Of a stretch of 64,000 bases of DNA, positions 54,166-62,935 are shown piece by piece. The DNA comes from Christiangramia oceanisediminis (lineage in GTDB: Bacteria; Bacteroidota; Bacteroidia; Flavobacteriales; Flavobacteriaceae), in the NCBI RefSeq assembly GCF_022570735.2, contig NZ_JANCNS010000001.1:1550001-1614000 (forward strand), read 5' to 3'. Positions within the stretch are counted from its first letter, which is position 1, and every line of letters starts with the position of its first letter. The notes beneath the pieces were generated by a model. The model was not told the DNA's origin, ran no database searches, and saw only the letters and a list, made by a program, of their open reading frames with translations. The position numbers were made by a program, and so were the translations under genes.

Positions 54166-55413
54166 TCAATAGGAAAGTCGGTCTGAGTCCAGTTTAATGA
54201 AAATAAATAGCAGGATGGTAAATCCCCATAATCCGGAGCCTCCATAACTAAAAAACGGCAGTGGAATACCCACGGTAGGGAAAATTCCAATTACCATCCC
54301 AATGTTCACCAGGAAGTGAATAAACAGGATTCCTATAACCGAGTAACCATAAACCCGGTGAAACTGGTTGCGTTGCCTTTCTGCCATATAGAGCAGTCGT
54401 ATCATTAGCAATACGAATAGGATCACTACCATGGCGCTACCCATAAAGCCCCATTCTTCTCCAACCGTACTAAAAATATAATCGGTATGTTGTTCTGGTA
54501 CAAAATGGCCTTTGGTCTGGGTGCCCTCGGTCCAGCCTTTTCCTAGCCAGCCTCCACTTCCAATGGCGATCTCACTTTGGTTGGTATTGTATCCTATACC
54601 TCGGGAATCTACTTCCTTTCCTAATACGATATTGAACCGGTCCCGGTGACGTTGTTCAAAGACGTTTTCGAAGATATAATTCACTGAAAAACTAAGAACG
54701 ATCGAAACTATCGTGAAAATGCTGATTAAGATCCTGCCAGGACGTTTTTTTCTTTTTCTTAAGAAAATCATCAGGGCGATCACGAACACGCCTCCACTTA
54801 CCCAATAGGGGCCTACCAGCAAGGTCATGATAAAAACGGCTACCGCCGAAATTCCTGTTACCAGGTAAAAACCGGAAAGCCCTTCCCTGTATAAAGGGAA
54901 GAAAAATGCTGCGTAAACCAGGGCACTTCCGGGATCGGGTTGTGGGACTATTAAAATGGCCGGAATCGCGATTATGATAAATGCCTTGACCTGGTGACTT
55001 AGTTTCCTGATATTGGTTTGAATATCGCTTAAGTATTTAGCAAGCGCCAGGGCTGTGGCGAATTTGGCAAATTCAGAAGGTTGAAGGCTGAATCCTCCAA
55101 AGGCATACCAGGAGGTAGCTCCCGAAATGGTTTTTCCAAAAACGAATAGCCCCGCCAGGGAGAGCAGGGAAATAATATAGATGACACTTGAAAAGCGCTG
55201 GTAGAATTTGGCTTCAATCGATAGGATAATAATGATTAGGAAAATGCTAAGCCCGATAAAAAGGGCCTGCTTTCCGTAAGGTTGATCGAGATCAAAATAG
55301 GAGCCTGTATTGGTTCCTAAACTTGCCGAATATATATTGGCCCAGCCAAAAAGGATCAGAACCAGATAAATGCAAATACTTATCCAGTCGAAGCCTGCAC
55401 TGTTTCTGCTCAT
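54166..55413 (-). CDS. rodA: Rod-shape SEDS peptidoglycan glycosyltransferase RodA
   Basis: 415-residue polytopic SEDS glycosyltransferase that polymerises lipid II for cell elongation. About ten helices; QPSEFAKFATALALA holds a conserved SEDS segment and PTVGIPLPFFSYGGSG the signature near the end. Its start touches the PBP2 stop (no gap), and the pair works as glycosyltransferase and transpeptidase. Confidence 0.95.
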   Translation of the reverse strand: MSRNSAGFDWISICIYLVLILFGWANIYSASLGTNTGSYFDLDQPYGKQALFIGLSIFLIIIILSIEAKFYQRFSSVIYIISLLSLAGLFVFGKTISGATSWYAFGGFSLQPSEFAKFATALALAKYLSDIQTNIRKLSHQVKAFIIIAIPAILIVPQPDPGSALVYAAFFFPLYREGLSGFYLVTGISAVAVFIMTLLVGPYWVSGGVFVIALMIFLRKRKKRPGRILISIFTIVSIVLSFSVNYIFENVFEQRHRDRFNIVLGKEVDSRGIGYNTNQSEIAIGSGGWLGKGWTEGTQTKGHFVPEQHTDYIFSTVGEEWGFMGSAMVVILFVLLMIRLLYMAERQRNQFHRVYGYSVIGILFIHFLVNIGMVIGIFPTVGIPLPFFSYGGSGLWGFTILLFIFIKLDSDRLSY

Positions 55414-57282
55414 TTAATAGTTTATTTTGAATGGTTCACCACTTAGAGGTTTGGCATATTCTTCCTCCAGGCTGTGGCTCAGGATCCATTCTTCCATATC
55501 GGTTCTGGTTATGGTGCCTTTTAGATACTTTTCTATCATTAGGCTGGCAATTCTCCCGCCATAGCGACTTCCCCAGTAACCGTTTTCAACGAAAACGGCA
55601 ATCGCGATCTGTGGATTATCTACCGGTGCAAAGGCAACAAATATAGAATGGTCAGTCAATTGTACTCTTTTTCCGTCGATCTTGGTGAAGTTTTCTGCCG
55701 TCCCGGTTTTTCCGGCGATCTCTATTCCAGGGATTCTTAAGGTGGTTGCGGTTCCGCTTTTGTATACTTCGTGCATGCCCTCAACTACGGGCTCAAAATG
55801 CCGTTCCTCTATACTTGTGTAGTTCTTTTTGGTGAACTTTTCATTTTTTATGGGGGTTCCTTCTATTTCCTTAAGAATATGCGGTGTGTAATACCAGCCT
55901 TTATTACCAATAATGGCAGCCATATTTGCCAGCTGGATAGGGGTCATTAGAACTTCTCCCTGCCCAATCGCATTAGAGATAGTGGCTGTTGAATACCATT
56001 TATAGGTTGGGTAGTTGTAGATCTGATTGTAATATTCCGCATCCGGGATCTTACCAGGTCGACCTGTTTCCAGGTCGTTCCCCATGAATTGGCCTAAACC
56101 AAAACTTTTAAGATGTGCATTCCAGGCGTCCATCCCTTCCTGCGGGGTTGGGTATTTTTCAATGATCCTTCGATAAACATTGGCGAAGTAAGCATTACAG
56201 GATTGGGCAATTCCGGGAATCATATCCAACGGACTCCGATGTGCATGACAGCCTAATCTACGACCTCTTCCGTAAGTATAACCATGATTACAGGAGAATT
56301 TGTCATCTGTATCCACCACGCCTTCCTGTAACCCGATAAGTGCATTCAGTGTTTTGAACGGGGAACCTGGAGGATATTCTGCAAGCAGACCCCTGTCGTA
56401 TAGAGGGCGCGCAATGGTATCGTAGTATAATTCGGTAAAATTTGGAGAACGCTTTCGGCCCACAAGGTCTGCCGGGTCATAGGTAGGAGCGGTGATAAGG
56501 GCCAGGATCTCCCCGGTTCCCGGCTCCAGCGCGATGATTCCGCCGCGTTTGTTTTCCATTAATTTGGTTCCGTAAGCCTGTAGATCGGAATCTATGGTAA
56601 TGGTGATGTCTTTCCCTTTTTCCGGAAGGGTGTCATAGATACCATCCTTATACGGCCCGATATCCCTGTTGAAGCGATCCTTCTGAATATATTTAACACC
56701 TTTTACCCCTCGCAGCAACTCTTCATAATAACTTTCTACTCCAGCACGACCAATTAAATCTCCTGAAATATAGTACGGGTTCTCGTTGATCTTTTTCTGG
56801 TTTACTTCAGCGATATAGCCCAGGACATTCGCGCTATGATCTACCTCGTAATCCCTTAATGAACGTTTCTGAATATAAAAACCCTGGTATTTCCTCATTT
56901 TCTCCTGAAGGATAGCATACTCACTTTTGGTAAGCTGCGGAATGACTACCGAAGGAAGCATGGGGGAGTAGATACGAGCCTTGTCCAGTTTCTTTTCCAG
57001 GTCTTCCTGGCTAATGTTCAGAATATTGCAGAATTCGGTCGTATCGAAAGGCTTCAGGTTTCTTGGAATAACCATGACATCGTAGGACGGCTGGTTGGAA
57101 ACCATGAGTTTTCCATTGCGATCGTAGATATATCCACGCTGCGGGTAATCGTACACGACTTTAATGGCGTTGTCTCTTGAGCGGATCGCCAGCGAGGTGT
57201 CAATCACCTGCAAATAGAATAGCCTGCCTATAAAAAGCAATCCGGTAGTGAGAACGGTAATGTAAAGTAAGATCTTTCTCAT
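55414..57282 (-). CDS. mrdA: Penicillin-binding protein 2
   Basis: 622-residue transpeptidase of the elongasome. One N-terminal helix, PBP dimer domain, then the acyl-serine domain with SxxK in PPGSPFKTL, SxN in AQSCNAYFA and KTG in IAGKTGTAEN. It overlaps mreD by four bases and abuts rodA. Confidence 0.96.
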   Translation of the reverse strand: MRKILLYITVLTTGLLFIGRLFYLQVIDTSLAIRSRDNAIKVVYDYPQRGYIYDRNGKLMVSNQPSYDVMVIPRNLKPFDTTEFCNILNISQEDLEKKLDKARIYSPMLPSVVIPQLTKSEYAILQEKMRKYQGFYIQKRSLRDYEVDHSANVLGYIAEVNQKKINENPYYISGDLIGRAGVESYYEELLRGVKGVKYIQKDRFNRDIGPYKDGIYDTLPEKGKDITITIDSDLQAYGTKLMENKRGGIIALEPGTGEILALITAPTYDPADLVGRKRSPNFTELYYDTIARPLYDRGLLAEYPPGSPFKTLNALIGLQEGVVDTDDKFSCNHGYTYGRGRRLGCHAHRSPLDMIPGIAQSCNAYFANVYRRIIEKYPTPQEGMDAWNAHLKSFGLGQFMGNDLETGRPGKIPDAEYYNQIYNYPTYKWYSTATISNAIGQGEVLMTPIQLANMAAIIGNKGWYYTPHILKEIEGTPIKNEKFTKKNYTSIEERHFEPVVEGMHEVYKSGTATTLRIPGIEIAGKTGTAENFTKIDGKRVQLTDHSIFVAFAPVDNPQIAIAVFVENGYWGSRYGGRIASLMIEKYLKGTITRTDMEEWILSHSLEEEYAKPLSGEPFKINY

Positions 57283-57785
57283 CTATATTTTCTGCTGAAT
57301 AAAGTAAGGCTTAGAAGAACCAATATTACTGTGAATATACTGGAAAATATTGTTTTTTTCAGTATAAGAAGTATATGGTTTAAGCTGAACATTTCCAAAG
57401 AAAATAAAACAAAATGATGAACAAGAACCATCAAAAAAACATAGCTCACTTTCGATCCAAATGGGGTATTGGCCAGCCGAATGTTCTGGTGATCGTAACT
57501 GATCCCGAATGAAAATCGAAGTAAATTTGGTCTGATAAAAGCTGCCACGAGACATGCTGCTGCATTGATCCCGCCGCTGTCCTCAAAAATGTCGATGCTT
57601 ACTCCCAGTAAAAAGGATACAAAAAGGAACAAGCTCTGGTTTCCAGTAAACGGATATAGAAGAATGAAAAGCACATACAGATACGGGTTGATGTATCCTG
57701 CAAAATTGATATTGTTCAGGATAAGGACCTGAAGAAATATCAGGATAACGAACCTGGAAATATTTGAGATTAGTTTACTGTTCAT
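57279..57785 (-). CDS. mreD: Rod shape-determining protein MreD
   Basis: 168-residue inner-membrane protein with five or so helices, the third Mre component. It overlaps mreC by 11 bases and mrdA by four. The family is poorly conserved, and the call rests on context, size and topology. Confidence 0.85.
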   Translation of the reverse strand: MNSKLISNISRFVILIFLQVLILNNINFAGYINPYLYVLFILLYPFTGNQSLFLFVSFLLGVSIDIFEDSGGINAAACLVAAFIRPNLLRFSFGISYDHQNIRLANTPFGSKVSYVFLMVLVHHFVLFSLEMFSLNHILLILKKTIFSSIFTVILVLLSLTLFSRKYR

Positions 57786-58599
57786 TGATTTCCTGTAATT
57801 CCTGTATTGCCTCTTTGTTCACGTTTTCGATAACATATACATACCCGATATTGGTCATATCATTGAACAACTCAATATTGATCGTATAATAACTCTGGGT
57901 CTCATCCAGGCTAAAATCCAGGATCTTACCAACCGGTAGGCCCTTTGGAAATATCAGCGATCTTCCGCCGGTAATGATAGTGTCGCCTTTTTGAACCGGA
58001 GCCTGTCTTGGCACATCGATAAGCTGAACGATGTTAGGATCCTTACCATCCCAGATAAGACTTCCAAAATGATTCGTCTTTTTAAGCTGGGCATTGATCC
58101 TGGATCTACTGTTCAAAATGGAAATAACCCTGGCGTAATCGTTATTCACACGGTCTATTATCCCTACGATCCCCTGGCTGGTGATCACTCCAAATTCTGG
58201 ATTAATTCCAGAACTGGCACCTCGATTTAAGGTGAGGTAATTATCGGTTTTTGCAAAATTGTTATTGATCACCTGTGCAGTTCGAAACAGGTAATCACCT
58301 TCAAATGAAGTGCTGTCCAGCTGTTTTTCGATCGAGATACTATCATTAAGATCTGAAATCATATTGCGAAGCTTGTTGTTCTCTTCCAATAGCCTCTCGT
58401 TATATTCGTCCAGATGCAGGTAAGTATTTACCCCGTTTGCCCAGCCGTAAACCCCACCGGTTACCACATTCGCCGAACTGATAAACCTGCTTTTGTGAAA
58501 AGCGTGGTTCTGGATGGTGAGAAAAACAGATACAGCAAAAAGGAGCAAGAACAGAATTGAATTCTTATTCCGGATAAGAAAATTAAATATTTGCTGCAT
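57775..58599 (-). CDS. mreC: Rod shape-determining protein MreC
   Basis: 274-residue bitopic elongasome protein: one helix near the N-terminus (about 12-29), a coiled coil (about 65-100, DEYNERLLEENNKLRNMISD) and the periplasmic beta-barrel domain with SSGINPEFGVITSQGIVGI. It starts 14 bases after mreB. Confidence 0.93.
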   Translation of the reverse strand: MQQIFNFLIRNKNSILFLLLFAVSVFLTIQNHAFHKSRFISSANVVTGGVYGWANGVNTYLHLDEYNERLLEENNKLRNMISDLNDSISIEKQLDSTSFEGDYLFRTAQVINNNFAKTDNYLTLNRGASSGINPEFGVITSQGIVGIIDRVNNDYARVISILNSRSRINAQLKKTNHFGSLIWDGKDPNIVQLIDVPRQAPVQKGDTIITGGRSLIFPKGLPVGKILDFSLDETQSYYTINIELFNDMTNIGYVYVIENVNKEAIQELQEINEQ

Positions 58600-58613
58600 A
58601 GACTAAACTTCTC

Positions 58614-59642
58614 CTACTTGATCAAAATTCCCTTGTACCGGTTTAAAGTTTTTAGGGTTATTCCGGTACCACGTACTACGGCACGTAATGGATCTTCGGC
58701 AATATAAACCGGCAGATCGGTCTTCTGAGATAAACGTTTGTCGAGTCCTCTAAGCATGGATCCACCTCCGGCAAGATAAATTCCGGTATTGTAAATATCG
58801 GCAGCCAGTTCTGGTGGAGTTTGTGAAAGTGTTTCCATAACCGCATCCTCAATTCTTAGAATTGATTTATCGAGGGCCTTGGCAATTTCACGGTAAGAGA
58901 TATTAACCTGTTTAGGTTTTCCGGTTAGAAGATCCCTACCCTGAACGCTCATTTCCTCTGGCGGAACCTCAAGGTCTTCGGTAGCTGCTCCAATCTGGAT
59001 CTTAATTTTCTCTGCAGTGCGCTCTCCAACGTATAAGTTATGCTGGGTTCGCATATAGTAAACAATATCGTTGGTGAACACATCACCAGCGATCTTGATG
59101 GATTTATCACAAACGATCCCTCCAAGTGCGATAACCGCAATTTCGGTGGTACCACCACCTATATCCACGATCATATTACCTTTAGGCTGCATGATATCAA
59201 CCCCGATACCTATTGCGGCAGCCATAGGCTCATGGATAAGATAAACCTCTTTTCCATTCACTCTTTCGGCACTTTCCTTAACGGCACGCATTTCCACTTC
59301 AGTAATTCCTGAAGGAATACAAATAACCATTCTCAAGGCCGGAGTAAAAAGTTTCTTTTTTAGCGCCGGGATCTCCTTGATGAACATGGTGAGCATTTTT
59401 TCGCTCGCGTCAAAGTCGGCGATCACACCATCCTTCAATGGCCTGATGGTTTTGATATTCTCATGGGTTTTACCCTGCATCATTGCAGCTTCCTTACCTA
59501 CAGCCGTGATCTTGCCCGAAGTTCTGTCTCGAGCTACGATCGAAGGGCTGTCTACAACTACTTTATCGTTATGGATTATAAGGGTGTTGGCTGTTCCTAA
59601 GTCTATCGCAATTTCTTCAATGAGAAAATCAAAAAATCCCAT
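58614..59642 (-). CDS. mreB: Rod shape-determining actin-like protein MreB
   Basis: 342-residue bacterial actin. Phosphate 1 motif IAIDLGTANTLI, phosphate 2 IVDIGGGTTEIAVIALGG, and adenosine motif LAGGGSMLRGLDKRL are clear. It forms membrane-bound filaments that guide PBP2/RodA. The gene follows purH by 39 bases. Confidence 0.97.
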   Translation of the reverse strand: MGFFDFLIEEIAIDLGTANTLIIHNDKVVVDSPSIVARDRTSGKITAVGKEAAMMQGKTHENIKTIRPLKDGVIADFDASEKMLTMFIKEIPALKKKLFTPALRMVICIPSGITEVEMRAVKESAERVNGKEVYLIHEPMAAAIGIGVDIMQPKGNMIVDIGGGTTEIAVIALGGIVCDKSIKIAGDVFTNDIVYYMRTQHNLYVGERTAEKIKIQIGAATEDLEVPPEEMSVQGRDLLTGKPKQVNISYREIAKALDKSILRIEDAVMETLSQTPPELAADIYNTGIYLAGGGSMLRGLDKRLSQKTDLPVYIAEDPLRAVVRGTGITLKTLNRYKGILIK

Positions 59643-59681
59643 AGTGTATTTTAAGTATTGAGGTTTGGTAAATGTAGTAAA

Positions 59682-61214
59682 TTAATGTTTAAAATGGCGT
59701 GTTCCCGTCATCACCATTGCGATATTGTTTTCGTTGCAATAATCAATGCTTAGCTGGTCTTTGATAGATCCACCAGGCTGAATTACAGCCGTGATTCCAA
59801 CTTTACCCGCGATCTCCACGCAATCTGGAAACGGGAAAAATGCATCACTCGCCATCACAGCTCCATTCAGATCAAAATTAAAGGAATGGGCCTTTTCGAT
59901 ACTTTGTTTTAAAGCATCAACTCTTGAGGTTTGACCAGTTCCACTTGCGCAAAGCTGTTTGTTTTTTGCCAGGACGATGGTGTTCGATTTTGTGTGTTTA
60001 CAGATCTTCGACGCAAATACCATGTCAGATAACTCATCATCTGATGGTTTATTGCTAGTCGCCTGTTCCAAATCTTCCTGTGAGTCGGTTTTAAGATCTT
60101 TATCCTGAACCAAAACCCCATTTAGGCAGGTTCTTACCTGGGTTTTTGGAAGTTTGGTTTCTTTTTGAACCAAAAGTATCCTGTTCTTCTTTCCTTTTAA
60201 GATTTCTTCAGCTTCTGAAGAAAATGATGGAGCGATCACCACTTCACAGAATAATTTGTGGATTTCTTCAGCAGTTTTTGCGTCAATTTCCACATTGCTG
60301 ATCAAAATTCCGCCAAAAGCCGAAACCGGGTCTCCGGCCAGGGCATCAACATAGGCCTGGTGAATCGTGTCACGCTGGGCAAGACCGCACGCGTTATTGT
60401 GTTTTAAAATGGCAAAAGTTGGCGCTTCTCCTTTGAATTCGTTCATCAGGTTCACCGCGGCGTCTACGTCCAGCAGGTTGTTGTAAGAAAGCTCCTTGCC
60501 GTGAAGTTTATCGAACATCGCCTCAAAATCACCGTAGAAAGTTCCTTTCTGATGAGGATTTTCCCCGTATCTCAACTCTTTGCCTTTAATCTCACTTTGT
60601 TTGAATGCAGTAACCTCTTCTTCCTGGTTAAAATAATTGAAGATAGCCGAATCGTAATGAGATGAAATATTGAATGCCTTGGTTGCGAATCTTTTTCGGT
60701 CTGCAAGACTGGTTTTTCCTTGTTTTTCATTCAGAAGATCCAGGAATTCCTGGTAGTCGTCTACTGAAGATACACAGGTTACATCCTTGAAATTTTTCGC
60801 GGCTGCACGAATCAGCGAAATACCACCAATATCGATCTTTTCAATGATATCCTGTTCTGAAGCTCCTGAAGCCACGGTCTTTTCGAATGGATAAAGGTCC
60901 ACGATAACAATGTCTATCTGCGGAATTTCATATTGTTCCAGTTCCTTTACGTCTCCTTCATGATCCTGGCGGTTAAGAATTCCACCGAAAACTTTAGGGT
61001 GAAGTGTTTTTACCCTTCCGCCTAAAATTGAAGGATAGGAAGTAACATCTTCAACCGGGATTACATCGATGCCAAGATCCTTGATGAACTTCTCGGTACC
61101 ACCTGTAGAATAGATGCTTACACCCAGATCGTTCAACTTTTTAACGATGGGTTCAAGCCCGTCTTTACTGAAAACTGAAATTAAAGCAGATTTTGCTTGT
61201 TTTAATTCGCTCAT
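59682..61214 (-). CDS. purH: Bifunctional AICAR transformylase/IMP cyclohydrolase PurH
   Basis: 510-residue enzyme for the last two steps of IMP synthesis. The N-terminal MGS-like cyclohydrolase domain (about 1-145) has STGGTEKFIKDLGI and GGRVKTLHPKVFGGI; the C-terminal transformylase domain has ELRYGENPHQKGTFYG, LKHNNACGLA with the catalytic Lys-His, and VMASDAFFPFPD. It ends in GTRHFKH as usual. It is the first gene of the purH-mre run. Confidence 0.97.
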   Translation of the reverse strand: MSELKQAKSALISVFSKDGLEPIVKKLNDLGVSIYSTGGTEKFIKDLGIDVIPVEDVTSYPSILGGRVKTLHPKVFGGILNRQDHEGDVKELEQYEIPQIDIVIVDLYPFEKTVASGASEQDIIEKIDIGGISLIRAAAKNFKDVTCVSSVDDYQEFLDLLNEKQGKTSLADRKRFATKAFNISSHYDSAIFNYFNQEEEVTAFKQSEIKGKELRYGENPHQKGTFYGDFEAMFDKLHGKELSYNNLLDVDAAVNLMNEFKGEAPTFAILKHNNACGLAQRDTIHQAYVDALAGDPVSAFGGILISNVEIDAKTAEEIHKLFCEVVIAPSFSSEAEEILKGKKNRILLVQKETKLPKTQVRTCLNGVLVQDKDLKTDSQEDLEQATSNKPSDDELSDMVFASKICKHTKSNTIVLAKNKQLCASGTGQTSRVDALKQSIEKAHSFNFDLNGAVMASDAFFPFPDCVEIAGKVGITAVIQPGGSIKDQLSIDYCNENNIAMVMTGTRHFKH

Positions 61215-61236
61215 TGTGTTGTGTTTGTTAAAGCTG

Positions 61237-61244
61237 CAAAAGTA
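61237..61244 (-). promoter_or_regulatory. -7 element (TACTTTTG on the minus strand) of purH
   Basis: Exact TAnnTTTG match 22 bases upstream of the purH ATG; probably drives the purH-mreBCD-mrdA-rodA run. No clear -33 TTTG. Confidence 0.45.
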
Positions 61245-61497
61245 ACTATTTAAGCTAAAAAGATGAAGTTGATCTGGCTGAATTATCGCTTAAAATTTGA
61301 ATGTTTCTGAAATGCTTTTAATGCAGCGGGTGAGGTCATTTCAAAATCGATGAATGGTCCTGTGTTTAATCGAATGATGAATTCAAATAACCCGGAGCTT
61401 GAAATTCAAATTGAGCCGATTTTCAATAAAAAATGTAACAGATCAGCCTTGTTAGCGTCCTACCTTTAAGTTATCTATAACCAGCTGATTTTTCGTT

Positions 61498-62757
61498 ATG
61501 TTGATGTATCTTCGCGTATTCAAGGAAAGCTTTGTTTTTGCCCTGAATGCCTTAAGGAATAATAAGTTAAGGACCTTTCTTTCCCTTCTGGGCGTTACCA
61601 TAGGGATTTTCTCGATTATCGCTGTCCTTGCTGCGGTAGATTCACTGAAGAAGGATATCAAGGGTAGTCTTAGCGCCCTGGATAACAGTACGATCGTTCT
61701 GATGCGATTTAATTTTGGTCCCTCAGATGTTCCCAGGTGGAAAAGGGAACAATTTCCCGATGTGACCTATGAAGAATACCAGCAATTAAAGAAATCCTTA
61801 CCTGACCTGGAGAGTATCGCTTTCGTTCTGGGTGTTCCTGGAAGTTCGTCCATAAAATACCAGGATGTTACCAGTACAGGGGTTGATGTAGGTGCTGTAA
61901 CTCATGAATTTTATGATATCGAAGCTTTTGAACTGGAAGGTGGAAGATTTTTTAATGAGCCGGAAGCAGTAAGTGGTTCCGGAGTTGCCGTACTCGGTCA
62001 CGAAGTGGCTAAGAATCTTTTTGGAGAACCAATAAGCGGAATAGGCAAGGAGATCAGGATGTTTGGAAGAAGGGTCACGGTAATCGGAGTTCTTAAGAAA
62101 CAGGGACAATCGCTGTTTACAGGTTCCCGGGATGGTCAGGCCTTTGTGCCAGCAAACTTCGCCCGTCGCGTTTTTGGAACCAAGAAGGGTTCTGTTTTTC
62201 CACAGATCATTATGAAGCCAGTGGAGGGTGTGGACAACGATGAATTTATTGCCATGCTGGAACAGCAACTTCGCAATATGCGTGGGGTTAAGCCAGGTGA
62301 GATCAATAATTTCTTTGTCAATCAACTTCAGGGATTTGCTGATTTTATTGATAATATTACGGGGCAGTTGAACGTGATCGGGATCGTGATCAGCGGATTT
62401 TCACTGCTGGTTGGAGGTTTTGGTATCGCGAATATCATGTTCGTAAGTGTAAAGGAGCGAACCAACCTTATCGGGATCCAGAAGTCGCTTGGTGCGAAGA
62501 ACAAATTCATTCTCTCCCAGTTTCTTTTTGAGGCCATCATTCTTTCGGTCATTGGCGGGTTGTTTGGATTATTCCTGGTATGGATAGTTTCCATTATCGC
62601 CTCGCAGTTTACAGGTGATTTTGAATTCGTTTTATCGCCTTTCAATATCCTGATTGGAACCATTGTTTCTGCGTTGATCGGACTCATCTCCGGGTTGATT
62701 CCGGCTATTTCGGCTTCCAGGCTGGATCCGGTGGAAGCGATCAGGACCGGAATGTAA
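61498..62757 (+). CDS. MacB/FtsX-type ABC transporter permease
   Basis: 419-residue permease. N-terminal helix with NALRNNKLRTFLSLLGVTIGIFSIIAVLA, a MacB_PCD periplasmic domain (about 50-270), then three helices of the FtsX domain (GFGIANIMFVSVKERTNLIG) and a last helix before PAISASRLDPVEAIR. No ATPase gene is adjacent, so its partner is encoded elsewhere. These permeases move lipoproteins, antibiotics or signals, or act mechanically. Confidence 0.92.
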   Translation: MLMYLRVFKESFVFALNALRNNKLRTFLSLLGVTIGIFSIIAVLAAVDSLKKDIKGSLSALDNSTIVLMRFNFGPSDVPRWKREQFPDVTYEEYQQLKKSLPDLESIAFVLGVPGSSSIKYQDVTSTGVDVGAVTHEFYDIEAFELEGGRFFNEPEAVSGSGVAVLGHEVAKNLFGEPISGIGKEIRMFGRRVTVIGVLKKQGQSLFTGSRDGQAFVPANFARRVFGTKKGSVFPQIIMKPVEGVDNDEFIAMLEQQLRNMRGVKPGEINNFFVNQLQGFADFIDNITGQLNVIGIVISGFSLLVGGFGIANIMFVSVKERTNLIGIQKSLGAKNKFILSQFLFEAIILSVIGGLFGLFLVWIVSIIASQFTGDFEFVLSPFNILIGTIVSALIGLISGLIPAISASRLDPVEAIRTGM

Positions 62758-62895
62758 GGGATTCATTCACAGTATTTTAACCCCTGTTCAGAAGTCATTT
62801 TTCTTGGTTGGCAATCGCTTGTGCCTGAAAATGAAGCTCCTGTAGTCTTCTCGATTTTTTAACATTCAATTTCCGAAAATAAGCCCCTGATTTTA

Positions 62896-62903
62896 TAATT
62901 TTG
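62896..62903 (+). promoter_or_regulatory. -7 element (TAATTTTG) of dinB
   Basis: Exact TAnnTTTG match 32 bases before the dinB ATG. No -33 TTTG and no obvious SOS box were seen. Confidence 0.4.
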
Positions 62904-62935
62904 GAAAATATCCTATAAAATGGAAATAATCCAAA